From: Aurantiochytrium sp. KH105
Lineage: Eukaryota > Sar > Bigyra > Thraustochytrida > Thraustochytriidae
Assembly (NCBI GenBank): GCA_003116975.1
Contig: BGKB01000195.1
Span: forward strand, 62,001-126,000
Reading direction: 5' to 3'
Length of the DNA stretch: 64,000 bases
A program made the position numbers and the translations under genes. Of this stretch, positions 45,577-55,529 are shown piece after piece (position 1 is the stretch's first letter; each line of letters opens with the position of its first letter). Below the pieces are notes generated by a model. That model was given only the letters and a program-made list of their open reading frames with translations, searched no databases and was not told where the DNA came from.

Positions 45577-47790
45577 CTATTCGATCACTGTCTTGCCATC
45601 GACGAGGCGGTGCGGGAACGGAGGCTCCCAATCGCACATTGGCGCAACAGACTTTTGCACAGGGTACTCATCAAAGTTGGAAGTATCCTCGGGCGAGGCG
45701 ACCGACGGCTCGATGGGGGGCACGAGCGTACGGTTGTAAAGACCTTCCCAGTCAAAGCCAGAAAAGAAGCGATGCTTGATAATGCCCTGCGTGCCGTCCT
45801 TGGTGTTACCGAGACGTTTGCTCGCCGCCGGGTTGAGAAGCTTCCGGATGAGGTCGCAGAGAGGACGCGAAAAGTGGACCGGGAAGCGAATTTCGCCGTC
45901 GAGGACGAGCTGGTACACGTCGAGCGGATCGTCCGCGTAGAACGGGACCACACCGGCTGTGAGCTCAAACGTAAGCACGCCAAGGGCCCAGTAATCGACA
46001 GCCTTGTCGTGACCTTTGCTAAGAATAATTTCCGGAGCGAGGTAATCGGGTGTGCCGCAAAGTGTCCAGGTACGGTCCTGCACAACCTTGGCCAAACCAA
46101 AGTCGACAACCTTGATGTAGCCACCGTTGTCCAGCATGAGGTTCTCCGGCTTGAGGTCACGGTAGACAATGTTCTTACTGTGCAAGTGGTCAAAAGCCTG
46201 CAGCACAGTTGCAACATAGAAGCGGGAAGCCTTTTCTGCAAAACGACCGGCGCGACGCAATACCGTAAAGAGCTCGCCGCCCAGGCAGAGCTCAAGCAAG
46301 AGGTAGACGTACGAGTCGTCCCAGTACGAGTTGTACAGCTTGAGCAGAAACGGGTGGTCGATCATGGTCATGACCTTGCGTTCGTTCACAACGTGCACCT
46401 GGAGCGAGCTCTCCACGATCTGAGACTTGTTGAGGCACTTGAGGGCAAAGGTCTCTCCGGACGTTTTGTGCTTAACGATTTGCACCTTGCCGAAGGCACC
46501 TTGGCCAAGAATGATCTCGCGCTCGGTACCAGGACGGCCATGACGCGCGAACTCGAGCTGAAGATCCTCAAAGAGAACTTCCTTGTGGTACTTGTGCTTG
46601 CTGCTTTGCATCTTGGACACCTCCGCCTCGGTGTGTTCCTCAGGAGTCTCCTCCTTGGTCTCCGCCGGGTCGAGACGGCGGTTCACCAGGTCCTGCAATG
46701 AACCGAGAAGCGCGACAAAGTCGTCGCGACCCATCGTGAGCACAGAGACCTTGGTGAGCGCAGTGACAGTAGCGGCGCGCTTTTCGTCCGTGAGCAGAGC
46801 CTTGTGGCCAAAGTAGCTGCCCGTGGTTCCGGTGCCGACGTCTCCCTCCTCGCGCTTCGAATACTTGACTTCGCCACTGAGGATAATGTAAAAAGTCTCG
46901 CCGATCTCGCCCTCGCGAAGAATGACCGAGCCGGCTTCGAATTCCTCCTCCTCGACAGCGTCTGCAAGGCGGGAGAGCTCCTGAGGCGTGAGGTGGCTAA
47001 GATCAGGAACCTGTTTGAGAAAGTGCTCAAACTGCTCCTTGCGAAGCATCTTGTGATGAAGGTGAATGTTGCGAAAGTCTTGGCGGTTGATCGCCCAGAG
47101 GACGCACCTACTCGTGGCGCGAATTGTCGCGGCACGAGGCGTGTTGTACATGAGCGAGAGCTCGCCAAAGCTGTCTCCCTTGGTAAGACTTCCATAGTTG
47201 GCCGGGGCGGCTCCTGGCTGGATGGAAACGTAAATGGCCAGCTCACCGCTTTCGACGACAAAGAACTTGTCGCCCACGTCGCCTTGAGTGGTTGCCTCGT
47301 CGCCCTCATTGAGTTCGACCTTGTAGAAGGCGTCGACGCATTCCTCCTTTTCCTCAGCACGAAGGCCCTTGAAGAGGATGTTGCCGTTCACCGAGTCTTG
47401 GATTGTCTTTTTGATGTCGTCTGACTTGGGCACTACCTTTCGCTCGTACTTTTCGGTCTGCTCCTTGCCGGCACGCTGCTTGTTCCATGCCTCAGCACTC
47501 ACCTCTTCGCGGCGATTGGGTTTTGCAGCCGTGTTCTTTGCCTCGTTCATCATGGATGTGTTGCGGCGCACAATACTAGGACGAACACTCGGGTCGCCGC
47601 CGCCGCCACCATTGCTGTCAGCAGCAGCCTGGAGCTCAATTTTAAGGCGGTTGATCTCGCCCTTGGTGGACTCGAGCTCCTTGGTGAGCGCGCGGATTTT
47701 CTCCGCTTGCTCGGCGACAAGGCCTGCGTCGACACCTGCGGCTGCAGCTTGGTTTCCGCCGGCTTGTGTCGAGCTTGCACCGGCACCCAT
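45577..47790 (-). CDS. Cyclic-nucleotide-dependent AGC kinase, PKG-type architecture
   Basis: 737 residues. The start MGAGASS is a strong myristoylation motif. A short coiled coil (about 22-57) and a basic inhibitory-like RRNTS at 75-79 come first. Two cyclic-nucleotide-binding domains follow: CNB-A about 136-255 with phosphate-binding cassette FGEL...PRAAT (208-222), CNB-B about 260-375 with FGHK...KRAAT (327-341). The AGC kinase domain is at about 425-690, with LGQGAFGKV, K451, YRDLKPEN, DFGLAK and activation loop TWTLCGTPDYLAPE, then an AGC tail. The regulator-catalyst fusion on one chain defines PKG. However, both cassettes have alanine (R-A-A-T) where cGMP-selective PKG sites have threonine, and site B has histidine instead of the ribose-binding glutamate, so ligand preference is uncertain. 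Confidence 0.93.
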   Translation of the reverse strand: MGAGASSTQAGGNQAAAAGVDAGLVAEQAEKIRALTKELESTKGEINRLKIELQAAADSNGGGGGDPSVRPSIVRRNTSMMNEAKNTAAKPNRREEVSAEAWNKQRAGKEQTEKYERKVVPKSDDIKKTIQDSVNGNILFKGLRAEEKEECVDAFYKVELNEGDEATTQGDVGDKFFVVESGELAIYVSIQPGAAPANYGSLTKGDSFGELSLMYNTPRAATIRATSRCVLWAINRQDFRNIHLHHKMLRKEQFEHFLKQVPDLSHLTPQELSRLADAVEEEEFEAGSVILREGEIGETFYIILSGEVKYSKREEGDVGTGTTGSYFGHKALLTDEKRAATVTALTKVSVLTMGRDDFVALLGSLQDLVNRRLDPAETKEETPEEHTEAEVSKMQSSKHKYHKEVLFEDLQLEFARHGRPGTEREIILGQGAFGKVQIVKHKTSGETFALKCLNKSQIVESSLQVHVVNERKVMTMIDHPFLLKLYNSYWDDSYVYLLLELCLGGELFTVLRRAGRFAEKASRFYVATVLQAFDHLHSKNIVYRDLKPENLMLDNGGYIKVVDFGLAKVVQDRTWTLCGTPDYLAPEIILSKGHDKAVDYWALGVLTFELTAGVVPFYADDPLDVYQLVLDGEIRFPVHFSRPLCDLIRKLLNPAASKRLGNTKDGTQGIIKHRFFSGFDWEGLYNRTLVPPIEPSVASPEDTSNFDEYPVQKSVAPMCDWEPPFPHRLVDGKTVIE

Positions 47791-48678
47791 GGTGCTTTTC
47801 TTCTAGCTCCTCACGTCGTTGCTTGCGTCGCCGGCTGTGATCGCGACCGCGCCTGCCGCGAGACAGACGCTTGACTCTACACCGCCTGCCCGCCCTCGTT
47901 GAGAGCGCCGACACCTGCAAAGGCGAGTTCCTGCTCTGCGCCGGAACGTCAGCGCGCGAGCTTGCAGAGCTCGCAAAGCAATGCGCTCTTCTGCCGTACA
48001 AGGACCCGGTCTTGCAAGGACTTCACTTCCAAGTCCTTTCTTTGCTCCTTCGCTCGACAGCAACTCTGCTGGTACATTGCGTGTGAATCGTCTGTAGTTG
48101 CTGCGTGGAGAGAGCCGTTGAACCCGTTTTTTCCCTTTTGCTGCACAACATATATGGGGCGCGGCGCGTAGTGTGGCACAGCTCAGCACGCCACGCCACG
48201 ACACGACATGGGCATCGTTAAGCATAGGGCACGGGCACGGGCACGGGCACGGGCATGCCGTCACGGTGGCCTGGTGTATTTTGATTTTTAAAACACACGG
48301 CACGACTAATAATGCTTTCAACGACGGCAGGGTTTGGCTGGCACGAACTATTTTGTAGTCCATCAATCTTTGCCGGGGGGGGGGGGTCGGCAGGAGAGCA
48401 GTGATGTTGTCGCCATGAGGAGAAGGGCACTCAGTGACAGACAGTGGCGCAAGCAAGTTCAATTCCCAGCTCCTATTTTGATTACTGTTACTCTTGTTTC
48501 GCTTAGAAGCACGACGGTGTTGCGACGACAGCAAGCGTGCTGGGCAAGTCAGCCAGCGAGTCAGTCAGCAAGGAGGCAAGCAGCAGAGAAGTTGGAAGCC
48601 GCTTTGCTTCTTTCAGGCAAGCTGCAGGCCCTGGAAGTTGCTCATCGCCGTAACGATCGGAAGAAAAGAAAAGCCTCG
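47791..48678. other. Intergenic spacer with GGGCAC repeat and a 12-G run
   Basis: Upstream of the kinase (minus) and downstream of the DUF4804-type gene (minus). (GGGCAC)n, about five units, lies at 48227-48256, and an uninterrupted run of 12 G occurs at 48375-48386. No supported gene. Confidence 0.45.
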
Positions 48679-50100
48679 TCAGACGTGTAGCTCCGGGTTC
48701 GCGATTTCTGCAATCGTGGAGCAGGCCGCAGCGGCAGGGTCGCCAGAGCCAGAGAGATGAGCGCCCCCAAGCCAGTATTCGTTGCCGGGGAATGAGTTTG
48801 AGTCCGCGGCATACTGAGCCACCAGCAGAAGTGAGGGATCCTCGAGCCTGTCTGCCGGGTTTTCGCGCTCAAAGCGGACGGCAATGTGGCGAGACTCCGT
48901 GTGTGCCTCGTGCTCCTGAAGAGGCCACTCGTTGGTTCGAAAGTACGAAAATCGAAGCTCGGCAATGTTGGGGAGGGGCATGCGTTGCAGGACACGTGCA
49001 TAGGCTTTTATAACGAGTGTCTGTTGGCACGAGTGGACGGACCACACGCCCAAACCGAGGCCGACAACAAAGCACGAGGCCCGTTTGCCCTCGTTCGCGG
49101 CGCGGTCGTTGGCTTCCAGCAGAAAGGTCTCTGCAACAATCTCCATGCGAGCGATATAAGCCCTGCAGTCGAGAATAGCAGAATCACCTAGCTGAACAAA
49201 GTCCCTCGTGTCACCAGCCTCAGCACAAGTTCGTGTGGCAGCGGCGGCAATGACGGCGGCAGCTTCCTCGAATGTCGGTAAATGCGGCATTCCATAGAGC
49301 TTCGCCCAGCGTGCAAAGGGCGAGAAGTCAGCATTGTCGGCCCCATAGCCGTTCGCTGTGGTAGTATCTGACTTGCGAAGGAGCATATGCTTTGCCTCCA
49401 TGCGTCCCGGACGCTCGAAACGCGCCCCGGTCTGTGCCAGGTACACGCCCCTGCGCTGGAAGGAGCCTGCATTGCTTGGGATTCCGCAATTGTCCCGACT
49501 TCCGTTGTTGATGAAGGTGGTTGGGCTACTGATGGCGAGGAGAGCAGAGAGCGCCATCTCATCGTAGGAAATGTAGTCGCGAAGCCGAATTCGCGGGTCT
49601 TCGTGGTCCGTGCCAATGGCGTCGAAGAGATTCGCTCCATATGAACCCTTTGAGCCATCTCGCAACACGAAAAGGTCTTGTGCATTCATAAAAACGAGCG
49701 GGCGCTTGCTTACAAGTCGGCGCAAGAAGGTGTCTAAATCCATGCCCTTATAGACTTCCTTTTCCTGCTGCGATCCATGCATACGCTTATCTTGCAAGAA
49801 GCCCTCGCAAAGTTCTGCAACACGCGGGAGGCAAACAATGCAGGTGTCTGTCACATCTTGGATCGCCTCGAGTTTTTCTCCTGGCTGCTTGCAGATGTTT
49901 GTCAATGCGTTGGATTCAATTGGGAATGGCAATCTGCCTCGCAGATTTTCGCAACGACCTGCGAGCTCAGTCCACGCCGCTTCCAAGCCGCTGTGATCTG
50001 AATGTAGAAGATCTTGGAGGTTCGCACGAAAGGGCCCGAGCGTCGTGCGCCGAAGCGTCGTCGCCATTGCTTCTTTACCTTTGTCCCTTGACCCCGCCAT
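48679..50100 (-). CDS. DUF4804-type protein of unknown function
   Basis: 473 residues, no signal peptide or membrane segment. Conserved-looking blocks are RPLVFMNAQDLFVLRDG, GSYGANLFDAIGTD, LRDYISYDEMALSALLAISSPTTFINNG, LAQTGARFERPGRMEAKHM, ETFLLEANDRA, VVGLGLGVW, and near the end AADSNSFPGNEYW...SGDPAAAACSTIAEIANP. From memory these resemble the DUF4804 family shared by animals, amoebae and some intracellular bacteria such as Legionella; this assignment needs a profile search. No catalytic motif is known for the family. The start ATG at 50100 is the first in frame. It is head to head with the ATPase gene at 51089. Confidence 0.7.
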   Translation of the reverse strand: MAGSRDKGKEAMATTLRRTTLGPFRANLQDLLHSDHSGLEAAWTELAGRCENLRGRLPFPIESNALTNICKQPGEKLEAIQDVTDTCIVCLPRVAELCEGFLQDKRMHGSQQEKEVYKGMDLDTFLRRLVSKRPLVFMNAQDLFVLRDGSKGSYGANLFDAIGTDHEDPRIRLRDYISYDEMALSALLAISSPTTFINNGSRDNCGIPSNAGSFQRRGVYLAQTGARFERPGRMEAKHMLLRKSDTTTANGYGADNADFSPFARWAKLYGMPHLPTFEEAAAVIAAAATRTCAEAGDTRDFVQLGDSAILDCRAYIARMEIVAETFLLEANDRAANEGKRASCFVVGLGLGVWSVHSCQQTLVIKAYARVLQRMPLPNIAELRFSYFRTNEWPLQEHEAHTESRHIAVRFERENPADRLEDPSLLLVAQYAADSNSFPGNEYWLGGAHLSGSGDPAAAACSTIAEIANPELHV

Positions 50101-50303
50101 GCAATTAATTAAAAGTAGTTCAGTCGACTGCTCAGGTCTTGTCTTGTTGTAGTCTTGTCACGCTAGCTCGAGTCGTCCGTCGATCAGCGCCTTGCAATTC
50201 CCCTGCGGGTCTCTGGCGATCGATTGTTCCCTGCCGCCGCTTCAGATCTCCCGTACGAGACGGTGGGTATCCCGCACGAGGCCTCGCCAAAACCCTCGCC
50301 CCC

Positions 50304-50336
<33 letters not shown>

Positions 50337-51088
50337 CGCCTGCCTTTGCCCCGCACTTCTGCCACCTCTTCCTCGAACCAAAACGGTGTGCGCCAAAACG
50401 CGTTGCGCAGCTCCAGTGGCCGCGAGCCCGAGAGCTTCTCTCCCTCCCTCCCTCCCCCGGGTCCTCGCGCTCGCGCTCGCGCTCGCGCTCCCTCCCTCCC
50501 TCCCTCCGCCTCGCGCGGACTCGGGCGCGGCGCGCGCGGCAGGCAGGCAGGCAGGCAGGCCCGCAGACGGACAAGCCCGGGCCCGCGGCGGCGTCGCGCG
50601 CGGCGCGCCGGGGAGGGCGGCGTTCGGCGGCGAGGCGCAGGACACTACGGCCCGCGGCGCGGACGCGCGGTACGAGGCGCGCCTTGGCGCCCGGGAGGCG
50701 ACCGCTTCGGCGCCGCGTCGGCGGGGCCACCCTGCGCGTCGCGCGAGGCCTGGCGCGCCGCGCGGCGAGGCGCGGCAGACCCGGACTCGGGCCGGGTCGA
50801 GCCGCGCGAGCCGGAGCCGGAGCTGGAGCTGGAGCTGCAGCGCGACGACGACGAGCACAAGCCCGAGCGCGACGACGACGACGACGAGCACAAGCTCGAG
50901 CAGCGCGAGCCCGAGCGCGGCGAGCCCGAGCGCGGCGAGCGCGAGCGGGCAGACCGGGCTTGCTTCGGGCTCGCGGAGCGGCGAGGGCGCGCTCCAGGCT
51001 GGGTTGCGGGCTTGCTGAAGGCCTCGAAGCGAGCCAGGCCCCGCGGAAGAAGGTCGTGGGGTACGAGGTGCTGCGCGAGGTCGCGGAA
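50101..51088. promoter_or_regulatory. Divergent spacer with CCTG and GCGCTC repeats
   Basis: 988 bases of very GC-rich DNA between two start codons. Contains a (CCTG)n run at about 50306-50332, GCTCGC and CCTC runs at 50465-50508, GGCAGGCAGG at 50538-50560 and two GACGACGAC clusters. All six frames are open for long distances, which reflects composition and not coding. The ATPase frame is open back to 50192 but without an ATG before 51089. Confidence 0.45.
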
Positions 51089-52882
51089 ATGTTCTGGGCG
51101 CCCATGATCGCGCTCGGGAGCGCCCTGGGCCCCGGCGAAAGCGTGGCTGCGCTCGAAGCGGCGGTCGCGTCGCATCCTGCAGCGACGACTCCTGGCGCGA
51201 CTCCGGTCGCGACCGGGGTCGACGCGCGCGAGCACCCGAGCAGTATCCCGCACGGCGGGGGCGCGGATGACGGCGGCGACGGTGATTCCAAGCCTCGAGG
51301 CAGCGAAGCGGCCTTTCACGCGGCATTCAACGTCGTCAGGAAAACCTTTGTCGCATCGCTGGGCGTCGGTACGGTCGCAACAGCGCTTTATCTGGCCCGG
51401 AGATCGCGATTCGCGCAGATGCGAGCGATGAAGTACAAGATGAAGAAGAACTGGAAGAGCCGGCAAATGACGGCGCTCGACCACGCTTCAGCAGTGATCT
51501 TCGGAGGCACACGTCGCTCTGTCGGTGAAAGCAAGCTCGAGGTCAAGGTGGACAGACACAAGGAACTCAAGGTGCTCCGGCATCATTTCATGGAAACCTA
51601 TCCAAAGCTAACCTTTGTGACAGGTCCCGAGGCCGCTGGCAAGAGCTCCATCACCGAGAAGGCCCTCGGGGACATTGAGTATGTGCTCAAGGTCGACCTC
51701 CACAAGGACCAGGTCAGCTCCGGGTCCCTTGGAGCCAGCGAGCTGCTCGACCATCTGTGCCGGCGCGCCGGATTCTATTTCCCAACAACCGTTCTCGCTG
51801 ATCTTGGCATCATCCAGCCAAGCTCCAGCGGTTCCTCGCCAACGAAAGCAGCCGCCTTTCGACGCGAGCAAGAGCTCGCACTGCGCTATCTCGAGTACAC
51901 GTGCGAGGAAATTGTCAGCGAAACAGGCCAGTACCCGTGCATTTTCATCGATGAACTTCATTCGCTCAAGGACGCGGCGCTCACTTCAAGCGACTTTACG
52001 CGATTTTTGCAGTGGTGCATGCACATCACGGATTCTGGTCTTGCGCACGTCGTGTTTGTGGGACGGGACACATCTTTGACATTGCTTGACCAAGAGCACC
52101 ACGACCTTCGCGAGCGACGCATTCATTTTCCCGTTGACTTTCCTATTGTCACACCAGAGCTTGTCAAGGTGGCGTTGCGACACGCCGACAAAGGACGACT
52201 CTTTGACGGTGCTGACGAGGCCAAGCTTTTGTGCGAAACATTCGGCGGTCAGTTGCGCGACATGGAGAAGGCGCTCGACTCCGCGGACACGGGACTATCT
52301 GTATCTGCTGCAGCGAGTCGCATGGTCACAGAAACATCTCACTTCATTGAGCAGACGATTTTGGGCCCCATCCTGCAAGAAGTAGCAGACGCAGACAAGC
52401 AAGAAGACTTGGAGGCGAGTTATCGCCGCTACTTGCGTTGCTGGAATATGCTGGTTCTTTTCAGTGAGGCTGAAAATGGGGTCGCGCTTCAGCATGACCG
52501 CCTCATTTACGAGGTTTTTGGAGAGCATGGGCATGAGGTGGAAATTTACGTGGACAAAGGTCTTCTTCGCTATGGATGGCCGCCTCTGGGCACGGACAAG
52601 ACCTTTGAGGTTATTCTCTTTCCGGTATCGCAACGCTTTCACTGCGCTTTCCGTCAACTTGTCAACAAGCCAGGCCTGAACAAGGTAGCGATGGATATTA
52701 AGCGGCACCTCGCCAAACTTGAGCTCAAGGGGACACAAGATACATTAAGCGAGCGTGTTCAACTAGTCAACTCCATGAAGGACTTTCTTCCCGAAGATGA
52801 AGTAAAGCCTGAGATGGAAAGCGTCTGGAAAAAGCTCAAGGAGAACTGGGAAGACTATGATACGCTCTCTGACACAAAGTAA
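51089..52882 (+). CDS. Membrane-anchored P-loop ATPase (archaeal-ATPase/STAND-like)
   Basis: 597 residues from the first in-frame ATG. A Gly/Ala/Asp-rich disordered N terminus is followed by one hydrophobic segment at about 86-104 (FVASLGVGTVATALYLARR) with basic residues after it. The ATPase domain starts near 160: Walker A GPEAAGKSS at 179-187, Walker B CIFIDELHSL near 270, a sensor-like VVFVGRD, then an all-helical region and a winged-helix-like end (FHCAFRQLVNKPGLNKVAMDIK). The order resembles the ATPase part of single-span mitochondrial inner-membrane proteins such as yeast Yme2/RNA12, but identity is not established. It could equally be an ER or plastid-derived membrane ATPase. Transport, unfolding or DNA/RNA tethering cannot be told apart. 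Confidence 0.78.
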   Translation: MFWAPMIALGSALGPGESVAALEAAVASHPAATTPGATPVATGVDAREHPSSIPHGGGADDGGDGDSKPRGSEAAFHAAFNVVRKTFVASLGVGTVATALYLARRSRFAQMRAMKYKMKKNWKSRQMTALDHASAVIFGGTRRSVGESKLEVKVDRHKELKVLRHHFMETYPKLTFVTGPEAAGKSSITEKALGDIEYVLKVDLHKDQVSSGSLGASELLDHLCRRAGFYFPTTVLADLGIIQPSSSGSSPTKAAAFRREQELALRYLEYTCEEIVSETGQYPCIFIDELHSLKDAALTSSDFTRFLQWCMHITDSGLAHVVFVGRDTSLTLLDQEHHDLRERRIHFPVDFPIVTPELVKVALRHADKGRLFDGADEAKLLCETFGGQLRDMEKALDSADTGLSVSAAASRMVTETSHFIEQTILGPILQEVADADKQEDLEASYRRYLRCWNMLVLFSEAENGVALQHDRLIYEVFGEHGHEVEIYVDKGLLRYGWPPLGTDKTFEVILFPVSQRFHCAFRQLVNKPGLNKVAMDIKRHLAKLELKGTQDTLSERVQLVNSMKDFLPEDEVKPEMESVWKKLKENWEDYDTLSDTK

Positions 52883-55529
52883 AAAACAAGTACTCCACGG
52901 CGCCGCGCCGAGCGAATACCAGTGCGATCTGAGGAACCCTCTGCAATGGGGTGGTCTCGCTGGCCAGAGTACTTTAGCAGGCGGCGCCTTTTACTGGCGT
53001 CATGGCGAGCAAGTCTTTCCGACCGCGCGGTAGACCGATGGTGGACTTCTATACCCAAGCTCGTTCAGCACGCTAGGTCTTCTCAGCACGATAGGCCGGC
53101 TTGGCACGTCCATTTTGCCCGATTCGCCAAAAGAACGGAAGATTTCACAGTCAACCCTTCAAAAAGCGTAGAATCGGGACGCGTACGGAGAAATGAGGCA
53201 AGCTTTGACCTGTCTTCTCAACGGGAATCGAGAGACAAAGGGTCGATCACTACTCGTCATGCTACAAAACAACTATCAGAGAGCGACCTTTATGCCACGC
53301 CATCCACCAGCAACGCGTCACACTTGCTAGCTAGCTTGCGTGGAAAAGCTGTGACAGTTCAGTATGATGTATGAAGGAAGGTAGGAGGAGAGGAGGCTTT
53401 GAAGGAATATTCTTTGAGGAGCCAACGGATGGGGACGCTTCGGCTGCGCGCAGTAACGCTGGCTGACTTTTTCACTGGCAAGTCCACTTTGTACAACACC
53501 TTGCACGCATCCAGGCTCAGCGCTAGCTCCTGATAGTACAAAATGTTAAAAGTAGAGTTGTCGAAGTCAGCGCAGGCTGAGTCAGGTTTCTCGCAGCCTC
53601 TCTTAACTGGAGTGCAGGAGTCTGGTCAGGCATCCTTGCCCGACTCTGCCTTCACTGATCACTCAGAAAACCGACCTCTGAGGCGCGGGGGTAAGCCATG
53701 CCCCCCCTACAATCAATCCGTTTGAAGGAGGCCTGCACTGGCAGCTCCCTTCCTCTCTCACTGTCAATCAACCAATCAATGACAGGCTGGACGCAGTCCT
53801 GGACTCGCTGCAAGCATCATCTCCCCTTGCATGCCTTCACAAAAAGACTTGCAAATTCGTGTCAGTGTGGGGTCTGGTGAACGGAACTCGAAACGCTCGC
53901 GGGCATCCGTAAACTAAACAGGCTACGCGAGCGAGTCCAAGTCGAGTCCAAGCTTCCAAGCTTCCAAGCTTTGCGCCCTCGTCACCCCTGAATGAATGAA
54001 CGAACGAGTTGAATGAATGCAGGAATAAATGAACAAGTGAATGGATGAAGAACAAGAAATGATGGAGGCACGCACGAAGGCGATTTTTCGTTCGACTGCG
54101 GGTTTCTACCATAAGAAATGGCCGTGCAGGCCCTCGTACTCGCTTGGCGCGCGAGCAACACCCGACGCGGGGGCAGGACAACTATTGCCAGCCAAGCAAA
54201 ACCCGAATTCGCTCTCTCGCGCCCTCCGTATTTTCCGTACGTGGCCCAGCTCTTCAACCTCGAGCAAGGCCTCGCTCGTACTCTGTTGCTTTTGCCCCCC
54301 CCCCCCTTCCTCTCCCTTTATACGTCTTTTCTCTCGGTTCCTTGGTTTGCTGGGCGCTCGAGCACTCGAGCACTCGAGCACTCGATCGATCGAGCGAGCG
54401 AGCGAGCGGACGGGCATTAGGCCATCTGGACGGCGCGAAGCATTCCTCGAAAAGGCTCGCGGAGCTCGCGCGTGGGTCCGCTCGAGCGGACCAGGGCGGC
54501 GAGCGCAGGAAGGAAAGAAGGAAGCAAGAAGACGGCAAAGCGAAGCGAGCAACGCTCAGCTAATAGCTCAGTCCAGTCGAGCCAAAGAAAGGAAAAAGCC
54601 ACGCCGAGCCAAACGACGGGCGCCGGTACGCGTCGCAGCGAGCGAAACGAGGCGCAAAGGAGCGAAACGGCCCGAAGCGCAACGCGATTCGACCGAATCG
54701 CCTGCAGCGAGCGAGGCGTCTTTCGTGTCTTTCGCGCGCCTGTCTTTCACCCAGCCATAGAGCCGTTGCGCGTGCGGGACTGGACTGGACTCGCCTCGAA
54801 CTCGAAGTCGGCGTCGAGCTCGAAAAGTTGAACGCGGACGCGGACTCGGACTCGGACTCGGACTTGGACTCGCTCGCAGACGAGGACGGCGTGGCCGTGG
54901 ACAAGAAGTGGAGAGAGGGCGCAGAGAGGTCAAGAGGCTGGTGCGAAAGGTGAGTTATAATTTCAATAAAGAAACCCCGGGGCAGAGGAAGGAAGGGCGG
55001 AAACGGTAGGAGGAAGCAGGCAGGCTGGCAGGGAAGGCAAGGCAAGCGTGGCGGAAGAAAAAAGCGAGTAGTAGGTGCTGGTCCGAGCAAGCAAGCAAGC
55101 AAGCAAGCGGGTCGAAGAGCAGAGCAAAGCAGAGCAGGCCACTGCACACGAAAACCTGCTTGCTTGGCCTTTTTTCCGAAGGCTTGCTTGTTCTTGCAAG
55201 CTTGGCTGCTTGGCTGAGAGGCGCTTGGAGCGCGACAAAGACGCATCGGCCAACCGCTACCTCGCGAGGCCACGCAGCGAAGCGAAGCGACGCGAAAGCG
55301 AGCCGCAGAGCACGAGCGTGCTCGCGACAGGCGCGAAGCGAAGGTCTGCACCTGCTGCCTGCCTTGCAAAGGCGAGAGCGCGCAACGTGCAAACGGGCAA
55401 ACGCGCGAGCCGCGCGAGAGCGCCAGCGGGAGAGGCTGGGGAAGGGAGCGCAAGAGAGACAGGTTTGCGCCTTGGCCAACGAGAGAGACGTGCAGGCGGA
55501 AATCGACGCCAAAGGACAAAGAACTGACA
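52883..55529. other. 2.6-kb spacer without a supported gene, several short repeats
   Basis: Contains AAGCTTCC repeats (53950-53970), GAATGAATGAACGAAC-type tetramers (53990-54050), a run of 12 C at 54295-54306, CACTCGAG and CGAGCGAG repeats (54359-54413), a CGGACT hexamer array (about 54840-54868) and AAGC repeats (55086-55109). A minus-strand open stretch at about 53359-53631 encodes plausible-looking peptide but has no ATG and ends upstream in stops, so it is at best an exon or gene remnant. Promoter for the kinase at 55530 must lie at the right end. Confidence 0.45.

Noticed and set aside
53359..53631. Minus-strand open stretch with plausible peptide (SLDACKVLYKVDL)
   Set aside because: No ATG, stops directly upstream, third positions unlike the genes here, and no acceptor site that would make it an exon.
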